Numbered from the stretch's first letter, positions 11,423-23,752 are shown. The stretch is 64,000 nucleotides of DNA from Echinometra lucunter (GCA_029962745.1 CM057152.1:20221324-20285323); one strand, 5' to 3'. Notes: generated by a model not told the origin, from the sequence alone. A program made the numbers and translations.

Positions 11423-14180
11423 CAAAAGTATAAAAACTAAGTTTGCCCTATGTGATTCGGAAGGTTACTGGCGTCGGATACAGTGATTTAAAGTTTCTCA
11501 AAGAATAATTGATAATTTCCGGTTCAAAGCCGACCAAACAAATCTTGTAAATCTCAACCTAATCCTACCAGTCGAACAAGTGCGAAGAAAATCCACGAAG
11601 TGAACAAATCCGCCTATTAAGGGATTTTATGATTGTGCATTCATTGGCAATGCTGGGCTATGTAGCATACTTCCTATCTTATTGAAAAGAGTTAAAACAA
11701 TATCTCGATTTCACATGAAGTGGTACATTATGTCTTTGACCTGGGAAGTGTTTATCTAGCCGCTGATCACGAATCCTTGATATTTGTTTACTGACAATAG
11801 ATTAAGAATCTCTCGGGTAAATACTCGCCGAGGACATAATCACGAAGAAGCTGTGCTGGCCACATTCATGAATGCTAATGGAATAAAATTATAATTTTAC
11901 GACGTCTCATGTGCGTCCCTGTGCTCTTGACAAATTGCTCATATATTTTGTTCACATGTCACTTGAAGATAGATGAAGATACAAGTACGTATTACATGAT
12001 TAGTGCGAGGAAATAAATTAAGTCACATTTTAAGTGCGTTTTTTTTTATTAAAACAATTGGAAGAGACAAATTCTCCTTTTCATACTGAAAATTAGGTGT
12101 GCTTAATGTATTTTGTTGGATGAAGCTACAACAATACTGTCTTTAGAAAATACCATAGGCAAAAACCCTTGAATGCAATGTGAGCTATTTTGAGAAAGAA
12201 TAATTTCATTTTAATTATTAACTTGACTGATTCAGTCATGGTCTAGTTTTCCATTTTTGCAGTTGTTCTTTTTGTACAGATAAAACAATTACGTTATGAA
12301 AAAGATTGTTCAGTGTACTTCATCACTCGAAGAAGATATTCAAACGCTATATGATGCTTCATTTACTTCACAGTGTAAGGCATTATGCTGCATTTTCTGT
12401 TCAAGAACCGTATATTGTATACTTTGTTCGAAATCATTTTAAAGTGGGAAATTTCACTGCTGATTATTCAAATATTTTGATTATCCAAATCCCAGTTTAC
12501 GACCACGTGATAATGACATCATGCATAAATGATCTTAGAACACCCTCTTGATACTATTTACGGTAACTAATAGACCTCGTAGAAATCAATCAAAACAAAG
12601 CAGGGTGCTTGACGATATCTTTTAATGACTCCGAGTCTAATGAGGCGTTTCAACTTGCTTCGTTGAGGGTATATTAAGTCACACATCGTCAGTTTATTAT
12701 TTATACTGGCAGTGTAGTATAGTGTGGTATGGTATGGACTACGACTAGTTCACCAACCTTTCTTAATGTATCTGAGTTGCCCTTGTCATTTTTAGTATAC
12801 GTATATGACAGTTTCTCAATATCATACATAATAATGAGAGCTATACGGGATAACAACTTTGCCATTCCACTTATCTTTCTGTTGAATTTGACTTTTTGCT
12901 GAAGGATTTTGACCTATATACAAACCGATTTTATTTGTTGTTATATAGTCCAAACTGAAACTCCAAGTAATGTGGTTGTACATCATACCAGAAGCATGAA
13001 GATAACGAAATGCAAAATGCTATATGGAAACAAAATTCGCTATTTTCATAGGGGGGAGACTGCCTATAAGGCGTAGTATCAAAACCGTGTATCGTAACAC
13101 CCAGTCTATCTCGATATGCTGCCTCTTGTAATTGTGTGTAACCTAGTTTTTTCGTCCTAAGTGGATGCATTTTAGAGATAAACGGTTTTGACTCGTACAA
13201 AAGAGGTGATATCTAAGCTGGCGAGAAAATATAGACACCGAGGTGTCTTCCGTGGCGCCAAATTCTGAAATGGCGGGAGATCTCGTTTTGGAGTAGCCTA
13301 GTTTTACCCGTGTTTTACTTTCTGACACTGATGGGATGCGGCACCGCCATTTTATTACAGTCGCAGCTTTGGTTAACAAAAAATGGCAATGTAATCTGTG
13401 TCATGACCCATACAACCATCCCCCGTCAAAGAAAGAATAATTGTCAATTACTGATGATCTATTGCTGCTTTTTATATCAATTTTTGGTGATTTCTTCGCG
13501 TTTCTTTTCCAAAATGCTGAGCAAAGCTTGATTCAAAGTCGGGGTAGTTGCAGTTAACCCGCTTATTGATCCAATTATCAATCTGGACTCGACTTAACGT
13601 GATTACCGATGCTTCCATTATGATATTGATCGCGGTTTCGCGACCTATATATTCCAGATTACAGCATTGCAGCAATTCAAAATCACGGTCTTAATTTCAT
13701 TACGGTTGTATTACTGGGATGCCGTGCCAGCCACATTTAGACGTGTTTTGGATGTTTTAATGAGAACATGCAGTTCATGGAAAGGTGAAAAATATGTTGT
13801 TAGCCCCCTAATTCTTTTCATGGCAGTTTGGGGGGAATATCATTTTATAGAAATATCGCTTGAAAGGATACTAACGCATTCAAAATATGACAAGAGATAG
13901 TCTTAGAGATAGGAGGCTGATGCATAATATTTTCGACCGAGCGGAGTCGAATTGCTCTTGTTAACTTTTCCCAATTGTGTTGCTTTTTCATTTCCGTTTC
14001 CTTGATTCACTTTGTAAACGTAATCGCATAACCACAAATCAAGCTTATTTTTAATAAAGCCCGGCAGTGAAAAATGTTCCTTTGCGCTTTGCATATTGTC
14101 GCCGGAATGTGGCTCTCCCGCCCCGTCACTAATGTCCATTGGCAAGATATGAATCTACATGTGTCACTCTACACGCAGGT
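11423..14180. other. non-coding, no supported gene
   Basis: AT-rich sequence. Two YY1-like words (AAATGGCGGG near 13270 and ACCGCCATTTT near 13343) lie 75 bp apart in opposite orientations, but the frames beginning at them are only 8 and 11 codons. No splice-bounded open segment was recognised. Confidence 0.55.
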
Positions 14181-14184
14181 GTTT

Positions 14185-14461
14185 AGTACTTCAGTGGGTA
14201 CCCGGGAGTAGAGTGCGAAAGTCATTGTGGTTTGTCTAGCACTGCGAGCGTCTGGAAATGACGCCTGGCCGGAATGCCCCCAGGGAGTGGAGAAGGTGCA
14301 TACATTGCGTGCTGGCAAGCCTGAATCTGATGACCGGGGTGATAATATTTCTGCAAAGAACTTAGGGAGATATCTGAAATGTAGTAGGCTCTATAAAAAT
14401 TCAAAATATTATGAAGACATCATCATCATCATCATCATCATTATTATTATTATTATCATTT
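14185..14461 (+). mobile_element. SINE-like retroposon with ATC/ATT tail
   Basis: A GC-richer body (GTGGGTACCCGGGAG, GTCTGGAAATGACGCCTGG, GGAGTGGAGAAGGTGC, GCCTGAATCTGATGACCGGG) runs into a degraded 'aagcgctatataaa'-type 3' module and ends in (ATC)n(ATT)n. I know this overall form from repetitive elements of sea urchins and other marine invertebrates. The start is approximate and no clear pol III box A was found at it. Confidence 0.65.
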
Positions 14462-16190
14462 ACCTACACGTTAGTTGAACCAGTGACAGAGGACATTCAG
14501 GTTGGATTTTAAGCTGAGTCGTTTCCTGAAATAAAAAAGGTTACTTTGAAATTAATTTTTAAATGCCCTTTCCTGTAAAGGAGGGAATTGGCTTGTTTTC
14601 TTTTTTTGGGGGGGGGGGGTTAATTTTATTTTTTGCTTTTAGAAAAGGTAAACGAATCATTGACAATACTATTTGCGATTTGAATAGTGTCGACTGATTT
14701 TTTTTTTCAATTTTTTTCATTAAAAAACATTTTATCTTTATTATGATTATATAACATCGAAATCATCATGTATTTTGGTTTGTTGATCCCTGTATCCATA
14801 ATCTCACATGCACTGCATGCGATATCAAAGTGCTCAAGAAGTTTGTTGTTCTTCTTTGACGGCAGTAAGTCCACCTTGATGTTGGTGTGTCATTGTGCAT
14901 TGAAAGAAAACCAATCATTCATATGATTTCTATATTCTTGATGGTGGTTTTACCATTGATCATTATGGACACACGCCTTATCAGACTATCATCCCACCTA
15001 CACTCCCACACAGGGACTGCGGTATGAAAGTTATATGTCATTGCTATATATCTTGACTCCGTTTGGCTTTTTGAGGACGAGTTTGTTTTAATGGAGGCGA
15101 AATTTAATAGTGTCAGTAGTATCGATTCCAAATACTTTCAAAGAGATCAATCATCCATAGTATACACGGTTGAGAAATTTTACAGAACAGTCATTATATT
15201 TTAGAATAATATGCATAATCTTGAAAAATTGGGTTGATCACTATTTCTTTCTCTCACCCTTATTCTCTCTCTCTCTCTCCCTCTGTCACATGTGGTGGAA
15301 TGTGTACCTCATGAACGACCCCTTTTCTTTAAGTTGCCAGTTTTCGTCCCGTTGAGAAAAAATCCAACTTTTCAACTGTTTATCAAAGAATATTTCAGTC
15401 AAGCCATGTATACTGTTTCAACGAAAGAAAGATTTAAAAAAAAAAAAAAGAAGAAGAATATTATTGCCATTATTGATTTTCGTTTTCACTGCTTTGGAAC
15501 CAGTGTACCAGTGTTCATCACAGCGGCTCTAGTCTACGATCAAACATACAAATTTGATGGAGAGTTTTTAAAATCAAGTTGTCTTAACTGCGAGCTTAAG
15601 AAAACGCGCGTCTTCAAATTAGTAGTGGGACCGCCGACTGAATCTCTAAAATGTGACATTTGTAGATGAATTTCTTTTTTCAATCCTACAGCTGTTTGTC
15701 TGTGATTCTTGTTTGAACCCTGTGTGATATGTGATATGCAATCATCTCTTAAAGTGATTTTTCACTGCGACGATGGTTCTGACGAACACAGGCTATATAC
15801 CGGTCGAAAATTCGCCACCTTACTCTACATGTTTTCTCCCCCATCTCACCCCTGAAATTTTCACTTTCTCCCCCCCCCCCCCTTCTTTACATCAACCTCT
15901 GCATCTCCCGGCCTCGTTCCCCGGGCAACCCCTCTTCCCTTCATTACGGTCGGATGAATATCAGATAAAGGCCTTGATCTAGGGCGGCTTTAATCCTCTC
16001 CGTATTAAACTCATCCCCGGCTTAATCTGTAATGCAATCAAGATGGTGATTGTGAAGAAACCGAATCTTGGGCCTAGCCCCATAGCGTCATTAAAGGGTT
16101 AACGGATAGACTTTCATCTTCCAAGCAACGGTAATTATAAGAGTGTATATAGATGCACTGACTTACAGATGAAAGACCGCGGAAAGATAG

Positions 16191-16238
<48 letters not shown>

Positions 16239-17521
16239 CATGGACCTATACCACTGTAGTAGGTCTATGGAGAAAGGGAGGAGAAAGAGAGAGAGAGAGA
16301 GAGAGAGAGGTAGAAAGAGAAGGAGAGAGAGAGGGGAAGAAAGGATGTTGTTACTTATCTTGCTCATCCTAGAAAGTGCATGAGTTTCAGGACAAGCACA
16401 TATTATTTTTGAATATGCAATATATCAGCCGCAGGAGCCATCATAGTTGTAACATTTATGCCATGTTAGATACATCGGTGCATGCATGAATATAACGTGA
16501 AAATATTCCAGTTCATTAAAGGTTATTCTAGATGTGTGGCCTTAGCTCTCAGCCCCCTAAAAAGTCAAAATACACTGAATTAAACTGATGGCCATCGTAT
16601 AACTAACTGATTAAACAGTTTTAGAACTGATGCCGCTAGCTCCATTACGCAGTGATTGTTATATTAACATTCATGTGCTTTAAATGGAATTAGGAGGGGA
16701 ATACTCAAGAATAAAACTTTATGCATAAGGTGGAGGGGGGAGGTAAGGGAACTGCAGACTTTTGAAATTACAACATACAGATGATCGCTACCATTCATTC
16801 AAGATGGTTGTTTTGACGTGTGGGGTTTTTTTTTTTTTTTTTTGGATATTTCATTTCGATATGCTTAGCTGAACTTCACTGAAAAAAATTACTTACCACG
16901 ATAATCACATATCATTTTTTTTTTTTTTTTTGGTGCTCGATCACGAAATCTAGAAACTGGGAGTAAATATTCTAGCAAGAGACGCTACACCCCCCCCCCC
17001 CCGATGAATATGGCTTACCTGTCTAATAAGATGCTAGTTTGATGCATCATTTCCAAATATCACTGTGCGTCATAGCTGTAAAAATTACAGTGAAGCACTC
17101 ATAGTATGCCATGATTCTGTAATGAATAAGAGATAGATATTTTAAGCCTCGATGGAATCTTATTCCAAGGAAAAAATGTTCAACAGCGGAGTCCGTCAAG
17201 GGTACATAATGGTAGAAGACGCATTTTTTATTTCTTCTTTTCCCTTTTTCTCCTTTCTTTTTTTCTTCTCCATTTCTAGTCTCTCTTTCCTTTTCGTCCT
17301 TCTTTTTCTGAAATCGGCTGATATAGATCGGCCACTTCGGAGGGCGAAGTCAGCCACATCGATTAGCACGCTAGTCGAATGCGAGCGTGCTGTCCTCGAC
17401 ATGTTTGCTGTGTACTTTGGTGGGCAATGTTAGCTCTGCCTCGCTCATCAGTTGAAGATCGTCTCGGATCAGCTAGCAGCTGCCCGCCTGCACGTTAGGT
17501 ACACACTACCAGAAGCTATAA
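14462..17521. other. non-coding, with microsatellites
   Basis: Holds G tract 14606-14620, CT tract near 15262-15282, A tract near 15436, C tract near 15871-15882, two T tracts (about 16828-16844 and 16915-16930) and a C tract near 16990. An open stretch at 17281-17433 is somewhat GC-rich but lies just downstream of a T/C-rich run and has no family motif, so it is not called. Confidence 0.5.
16193..16310 (+). repeat. (GA)n microsatellites
   Basis: Two GA runs (about 16193-16233 and 16285-16310) separated by a short unique segment. Confidence 0.9.
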
Positions 17522-18060
17522 TCCCCTGATGAGCAGAGGAGATAGATGAAGAAGAAAAAGAAAAAAAGAAAGACTGACTATAGAGATAAAGGAATAGAAG
17601 AGGGAATGTGTGAAAAGAAGGCCATGACGGAAGAGAATACGAAACAAGAAACTGCATCTCCTGATGAGAAGAGGAGAAAGATGAAGAAGAAAAAGAAAAA
17701 AGAAAGACTGACTATAGAGATAAAGGAATAGAAGAGGGAATGTGTGAAAAGAAGGCCATGACGGAAAAGAATACGAAACAAGAAACTACATCTCCTGATG
17801 AGAAGAGGAGAAAGATGAAGAAGAAAAAGAAAGAAAGATTGACTGTAGAGACAAAGGATTAAATAGAAAGAAAGAAGAAGGATGTAATAGAAGAATGAAT
17901 GGGTGTGAAGGAATGGAGGGGAGAGGGAAACGACGGAGAAGAAGTGAATCAGTTTCTGAATGGATGAGGGAAAATAATGCCAGAAACTATATCTCTGCTG
18001 AGGACGAAAATGGAGAAGAAAAAAAAATTAATAAAAATCGTATGGAAAGAAAGAGAACGA
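17522..18060 (+). repeat. 135-bp purine-rich minisatellite
   Basis: Units begin with TCYCCTGATGAG at about 17522, 17657 and 17791 (spacing 135 and 134 bp), and a diverged fourth relative starts near 17992. Units 1 and 2 are nearly identical over AAAGACTGACTATAGAGAT, GAATAGAAGAGGGAATGTG and GGCCATGACGGAA. The 134-bp spacing breaks any continuous reading frame, so the Lys/Glu-rich open stretch is unlikely to be a protein. Confidence 0.85.
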
Positions 18061-18152
18061 TGACTCAAGTTTAGGTTTTATTTCCAGTATAACACAAGAC
18101 ATGAAATATATTTTTTCTTTTTCAAACAGAAATATCGTAAATTAACATACAT

Positions 18153-18189
<37 letters not shown>

Positions 18190-18650
18190 AACATCAAAGC
18201 AAATTAAATGTCTGCTTGACATAGTGTATTTTAAAAAAAGAAATTGATATTGGAAAAGAGAAATCCACAAAAAAGCAATGCTTGTGATGACGTGGATTCC
18301 TCAAGAAAGGAAAAGGAGAGTAAAGAAAAGAAAACAGAAGAAGGTATGATACAGAGCTAGGTAAAACAGCAGCATATATTATTACAGTTGCAGATTCAGT
18401 CACACAGTGAGGAATCCGCCAGATGAACGATGCGTTGCGCATTTGAGACAAGATCATAAGGGAAAGGACAATAGGAAAAGGAAAAAAAAAAAGAAGAACA
18501 GATAAGATAAGATGTGACTCGGAAGGATGTGAGGGATGTAATGGGAGTATGGGTGACAGAAAAAATTAAATTTTAGAAAGTCATTCGAAAAGTGAGGTAC
18601 AGTATTGAGGTCCATAAGGGAGATAAATATGATTTGTATAGATCCGGATA
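18061..18650. other. non-coding, purine-rich
   Basis: Contains a (TC)n tract at 18160-18184 and otherwise purine-rich sequence without a supported ORF. Confidence 0.6.
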
Positions 18651-18652
18651 AA

Positions 18653-18979
18653 CACAAAGAAAAAAAAACACAAAGAAAAAAAAAACACAAAGAAAAAAAA
18701 AAGCACTGGCAGCACCTTTTTGGGTGCAATCTTGCACCCTTTATGAAAAAGGTGCAAAAATGCACCTTTTTGTTCTTGTTTGCACCCGAAAATGCCCGTT
18801 TGCACCCTAAAAGGTGCAACTTTGCACCTTCTAGGGTGCAGAAATTTTTGCGTACAAAAAGGTGCAAATTTGCACCTTCCCTAAAAGGGTACAACTCTGT
18901 GCAAAATGTAGCTAACTGCACCTTTAAAGGTGCAAAAAGCTTGTAAAGGTGCAAAATTGCACCTTTTTTTCTTAGTGTG
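18653..18979. mobile_element. GGTGCAA foldback element, copy B
   Basis: The right end TTTTTTTCTTAGTGTG is followed by TA. The left end is CACAAAGAAAAAAA, repeated three times in tandem (18653-18700) before the body begins with GCACTGGCAGC. The interior is dense in GGTGCAA/TTGCACC words. The terminal triplication is unique among the four copies. Confidence 0.8.
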
Positions 18980-19117
18980 TAGAGTAAAGATAAAAAGAGT
19001 CCACTGTATTTTCACAGCCTAAGAAGAATGATACACGCAATAGTGAAAGAGAGTGTTTAGTTGTGATTGAGAGGGAGATAGAGAGGGGGGATGGGGTAGA
19101 GAATTATAGACAAGAAC

Positions 19118-19173
<56 letters not shown>

Positions 19174-19180
19174 AGGGAGA
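19118..19180 (+). repeat. (GA)n microsatellite
   Basis: A pure GA run followed by GGGAGGGAGG, giving Arg/Glu and Ser/Leu artefact frames. Confidence 0.95.
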
Positions 19181-19531
19181 GAGAGGAAAGTGTTCGGGAG
19201 GGGTAATAGCGACTATCGATGCCCCACCCGCCCTTAGCATGCTTATTAAGGGGGTACTGATTAGTTTTGAAGTTGTTAACATCACGAGCGCTACTTCATG
19301 GCCTACAATTTTTATCATATTCATGCATGAAGATAGATGATGGATATTAAAGTCTAAAGCAGCCTATCCGATGGTTGCGGATATGCCTAATGAATATCAG
19401 AAGTAAAGAGAGAAAGAGAGATGCGGAATATTATGGGTACGATAGGAGACGAAAAGAGAGGGAAGGAGAAACGAGTGAGAGAGGAGAGGGACGATATAAT
19501 TACAAAGAAGCTCTTTACTCCCTTTACCTTA
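19181..19531. other. non-coding spacer
   Basis: No gene or element recognised between the GA tract and the next GGTGCAA element. Confidence 0.6.
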
Positions 19532-20279
19532 CACACTAAGAAAAAAGGTGCAATTTGGCACCCTTCAAATGCAACACTGGGAGCTCCTTTTTGGGTGCAA
19601 CTTTGCACCCTAAGAAGCTTTTTGCACCTTTAAGGGTGCGGTTAGCTACATTTTGCACCCTAAAGGGTGCAGCGTTGTACCATTGGCGTAAATCCCGGGG
19701 GGGGGGTGTGGGGATATACCCCCCACACACACACACACACACTTTTTTTTAAGAGGGGGGATGGCGTTTACAAATATCCCCCCACTTTTTAAGGAAGAAA
19801 TGATATTTTAATTAATCAGTTAATAAAATTTCTAATAATCTTTCATAAACAACCATCATATTTTAGAATTTCTATTTCAAAATGTGATTTAAAACCAGAA
19901 AAGTGCTTATTTTTGGCTCGCTCGCTTCGCTCGCCCATCATATTATAGAATGGGTGAGGGCGTGTGTTTATGCTTAAATGTGAGTTCGACAGAAAAAAAA
20001 ATCGGCAAAAAAGTCGATCATCCCCCCCCCCCCCTCCCACTCCTCAAAGTGGATTTACGCCGGTGAGTTATACACTTTAGGGAAGGGTGCAAATTTGCAC
20101 CTTTTTGAACGCAAAAATTTCTGCACCCTAAAAGGTGCAAAGTTGCACCTTTAAGGGTGCAAACAAGAACAAAAAGGTGCAAAGTTGCACCTTTTCATGT
20201 AGGGTGCAAGATTGCACCCAAAAAGGTGCTGCCAGTGTTGCATTTAGGGTGCAAACTTGTAGCCTTTTTTCTTAGTGTG
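19532..20279. mobile_element. GGTGCAA foldback element, copy C, interrupted by a hAT-like insertion
   Basis: The outer ends CACACTAAGAAAAAAGG and CCTTTTTTCTTAGTGTG are perfect inverted repeats of 17 bp. The left half carries GCAACACTGGGAGC and the right half the inverse GCTGCCAGTGTTGC. The two halves (19532-19680 and 20066-20279) are separated by the GGCGTAAATCC element. Joining them gives an element of about 355 bp, close in size to copies A, B and D. TA precedes the left end; AT follows the right end. Confidence 0.9.
19681..20065 (+). mobile_element. hAT-like non-autonomous element, complete copy, nested
   Basis: The ends CATTGGCGTAAATCC and GGATTTACGCCGGTG form imperfect inverted repeats. 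Inside are a G tract, a (CA)n run, GAAGAAATGATATTTTAAT, TTTTTGGCTCGCTCGCTTCG, GAGTTCGACAG and a C tract. The flanks CGTTGTAC (19673-19680) and AGTTATAC (20066-20073) match at 6 of 8 positions, as expected for an old 8-bp target duplication. The CA...TG ends and 8-bp duplication suggest hAT; no transposase is encoded. Confidence 0.8.
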
Positions 20280-20302
20280 ATGATAAATAAAGGGAGAACA
20301 AT

Positions 20303-20413
20303 AAATAGAGAGAGAGAGAGAGAGAGAGAGTAAGAAGAAGAATAAGGAGGAGGAGGTGGAGAAGAAGAAGAAGAAAAAAAAGAAGAAGAAGAAGAAAAAG
20401 AAGAAGAAGAAGG
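20303..20413 (+). repeat. (GA)n and (GAA)n microsatellite pair
   Basis: GA run at about 20308-20330, followed by a GAAGAAG-type run to 20413 with GGAGG and poly-A interruptions. Confidence 0.9.
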
Positions 20414-23129
20414 GATAATTAATATCTAAATGTGATGTAGACGTACATACAATGGCAAGAATAAAAAAGATGTACTGTTGTTTCGAGAGCTTGAAATCAC
20501 CTTTTGCACTTATTGCCTCTCAATAAGAAATTCGTATTTGTAAAATCGATTTTCAAGACGGTTCGATATCACCATAGATTGTAAAAGTTCACACATATTG
20601 GAGAACAGAGCTTTCCAAGGAATCTCCTCATGATCATCTTTCCGCTTACCTCGACTGAGTGTATCATTCAAATCGTTGAAATGGTTCGTGGTTTATAAGG
20701 TTACATTTTATATTTTTATCCATTATTTTCATAATTTCCGTTATATGATTTTCGCTTTTATGATGAAGGAGAACATGAACATGATTTACCTTGCGGCATT
20801 TATGAGAAAAAAGGCCCCGAAAGTTATCTTTGAATTTTTACTTTGAATACAAACGATCAATAAAAATTCAAGAAGTAATATGCAGAAAATGATGTGCGAG
20901 AGATAGAGAAATAGATAGATAGATAGATAGAACGAAATAGGATCGTTGGCACCAAACAAGTATGTTGAACCTGTCTGCCGTTATGGGCTTTCTGATTTTT
21001 TACCTTGCTATATAATCGGCTAGCTTCGGGCAGGTGCTACGGTAGCTTTAAAACGCAAACAATATGAAGCTTTACTTCCGGAATGGTGGTAATGAAGTGA
21101 AAATGTTGCATGGATCCAGCCCCATAAGCTGGCAGTCGTAAATGCCAAATCAATAGACTAGCCGCGAATCTATAGCCACCATCCCTTTAATTTGCAGTTG
21201 GACATATCATTAATATAGAAGCGGAACACCTGGATCGGAAGTTTATCGATTATTTAGATTTCAAGGACTTCGATGTTTTGTACAAAGATTTTAATTCTGA
21301 ATTCACTTGTTGAAAAAAATCCCGGAGTGGTATAAACCAGTCATATCAGTCAAACCAGTCGTATGCTGTAATATATTTGTTATTCTAAAGAATTTTTTTT
21401 AAAATAGATTCACGTATAGAACTTTCAATAAAGATTTAGCGTTGAATCTTTAGTAGCACTTTCACTCAGAATCTATTGAATTAAATTTTCGTTTATAAGA
21501 TGGATTATCCATCTTACAGACGAAATTATCAAAATACGTGTGTATAAATAGCGAGGTTGCTTCTATCCGTTCGTCTAAGAATATATTTGTTTTAATACAA
21601 AAACATAGAAATAATCCGATAACTTTACATCTAACGTAGATTACAAATCAAAGCAATGTTTGGGCAATGACTTTTTAACCAGACAGTGATCATTTTAGAA
21701 ATCTCTTTGATAGGCCGGTTTACTAAATAATATTTATGCATGCTTCTTAAACAAAAGTTTCTCTTCAGACCCCTAGAGCTTGAAAGAGGCTTGCCAGGCA
21801 TAGCAACGACATAGTGAATTCCATCCACTGGGATGCCATTATGCGTCGCAAGTGTAATAAATAGTAGATATAGGATTCGGGATGAAAATGCTTAAATTGA
21901 AATAAATTATAGTGAACATTTAAACATTCAAATGCTACTTTTTATGCAGGAGGGCCCTTTTGAATCAGATAATTTCAGATTCAGATCCAGATTACGAGCT
22001 GGGCAAAATAGAATAGTGCTTTTGATAAAAAATAAGGGAGCAATGCATGTACTTTTAAATGCCTTTTTACTATAAGTCTACTTCACTGATCAGAAGATAA
22101 AATTGATTGAAACGAATTATATTCAATTGTCTGATCATGCTGATTATGAAAAATAAAGATGTTTAAGGCTGCTTCAGATGCTTCCTGTGGATGTTATTTA
22201 CATCTCTCCCCTTTACTTCGCTGAAATTCTATGTAAGGGTGGGATATTTTCTCTTTTCCACCTACCAACCCACGCTCAGTATAAATTAAGTGGGCAATGT
22301 TTTAAATTTACCCTCAGTGTAAATGCTAAAGAAAAGCCACACTAAGTAGATTATTTGTTCTGATTAAGTCTGGAGGCATTCATACGTGAACTGTCGTCAA
22401 TTCTTGGACATAGGCCACATGCAGATATAGACACCTATACCTCTAGAGATAAGCGATTTAAGCATCTCTGGAGTATATTATATGTCTTTTTATGGCTCAA
22501 AAGCATTTCTTGTCATATTCCTGACTTTAAAGATGGTGTAAGTTACTCTTCATTAATGAAAAAAAAAAAAAATACACAGATTCAATATAAAATAAAAGAA
22601 TATTATTGACATTGCTGATCTGACAAGCTAATCGTTAAAAAACAACTTAGTTGCTGAAGTGAAGGTATAGAGATGGAAGATAGCTTGATGGAAGATAGGT
22701 GCATGACGGTGATACTTTGGAATTGGTGAGGATTGTTCATTATAAAATACCAATTAGAACATATTACCGGACTGCTACATTGACCTGAGAAGGGGGCTTA
22801 TTCTCATTTTAAACAGCTTTTATTAGAATTCTCGTGATATCCTTTGCAATGATTAATTGTGATTGTTTTTAAAACAGTCATTGAAGAGAAGTCACGCAGA
22901 ACATTTCAAAAATCTCATTCGTCGAATAACACATGGAGTGGTTCTCCAAATGAATTAATTCTCGTGGCGCCACGCATTATTTTGCGGATACACCTGTATG
23001 CATACACTTTCTTATCCACCTTGAACGCTCACAGATTAGTTGGAGAATTGAATTTGACTCGAACGTGGAAACCAAGTTAGACCTGTCCTTCGCAGATGTA
23101 AATGTTGACTTAGATATGTCGCATCTAAG
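20414..23129. other. non-coding, no supported gene
   Basis: AT-rich sequence holding a (GATA)5 tract at 20911-20930. No exon-like segment or inverted-repeat element was recognised. Confidence 0.55.
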
Positions 23130-23264
23130 ATGGCTAGCGCGGAAGGAAAGCAGCTAAAAATACGCAGAAGACGCAATCACCATCTGGACGATTTATGCGT
23201 TGTATACTTTTGGCGGGAAATAGTTTTACACACTGACAGCCGTGTGTACATTATCGCCATGTGA
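23130..23264 (+). CDS. possible 44-codon short ORF
   Basis: An ATG in AAGATGGCT context opens 44 codons ending in TGA at 23262-23264. The product would be basic near the start (a run of four Arg after KQLKI, residues 12-15) with a mixed C-terminal half. I recognise no domain. Upstream is TCTAAGATGGC, a YY1-like word with GCGGAAG just inside, and the perfect E2F-type TTTTGGCGGGAAA lies within the frame at 23208-23220. The motif cluster may be the real signal and the frame incidental. A frame this short is often open by chance. Confidence 0.15.
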   Translation: MASAEGKQLKIRRRRNHHLDDLCVVYFWREIVLHTDSRVYIIAM

Positions 23265-23689
23265 ACAATGGTATTATGCATCATGTATGTGAGATTGGTG
23301 GAAATCATGGATGATATGCACCGTATGTGTGTATGTGTGTGTATGTGTGTGTTCTAGCTACAGCTTAATAATTATGCACTAGTGCAGTTTTGACATTGGG
23401 AAAAATTAGATCCAATCACAGTCATTTCATGAAAATTGAATTTGAGATGCCAGTTTGATAGACTAGCCGTTTGGATCGTTAAAATGCTTAGTGTGAAGAT
23501 ACAGAGCGATTTTGGAGTATGATATTAAAAGAATTAATTTAATTATCTAACCCATCCAACTTGTGTCCTTGCAATTTTTTTCTGTTGTATCAGTGGAAAT
23601 AATAGACTGTCCATCTCAACATGAATTCACAACAGCTTTATTTGAAAAACAGAAAATGAGAGGCGTTTGATTCTGTGATGTGATTGAAA
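23265..23689. other. non-coding, no supported gene
   Basis: Contains a short (TATG/GTGT) repeat near 23325-23350; nothing else recognised. Confidence 0.6.
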
Positions 23690-23752
23690 ATTCAAATTCA
23701 AATTCAAAAATTTATTGATTTCAATCCAAACATTAAGGATCATTCTCAATTT
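23690..23752 (-). mobile_element. possible 3' end of a retroposon on the minus strand
   Basis: Read on the minus strand, AATCAATAAATTTTTGAAT is followed by repeated TTTGAA units, which looks like a LINE or SINE 3' tail with short tandem repeats. No upstream reverse transcriptase is recognisable, so this is only a suggestion. Confidence 0.3.

Noticed and set aside
15292..15669. 125-codon plus-strand frame with Cys-rich end
   Set aside because: It is interrupted by a poly-Lys run from an A tract, and the C-terminal CDICR does not belong to a complete zinc-binding pattern.
17281..17433. Possible exon preceded by a pyrimidine tract
   Set aside because: The pyrimidine run is low complexity, the frame ends in TAG without a donor, and the opposite strand is equally open.
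18454..18954. 166-codon minus-strand frame and overlapping frames on both strands
   Set aside because: They are translations of the GGTGCAA element and its A-rich end. Similar spurious frames occur in the other copies.
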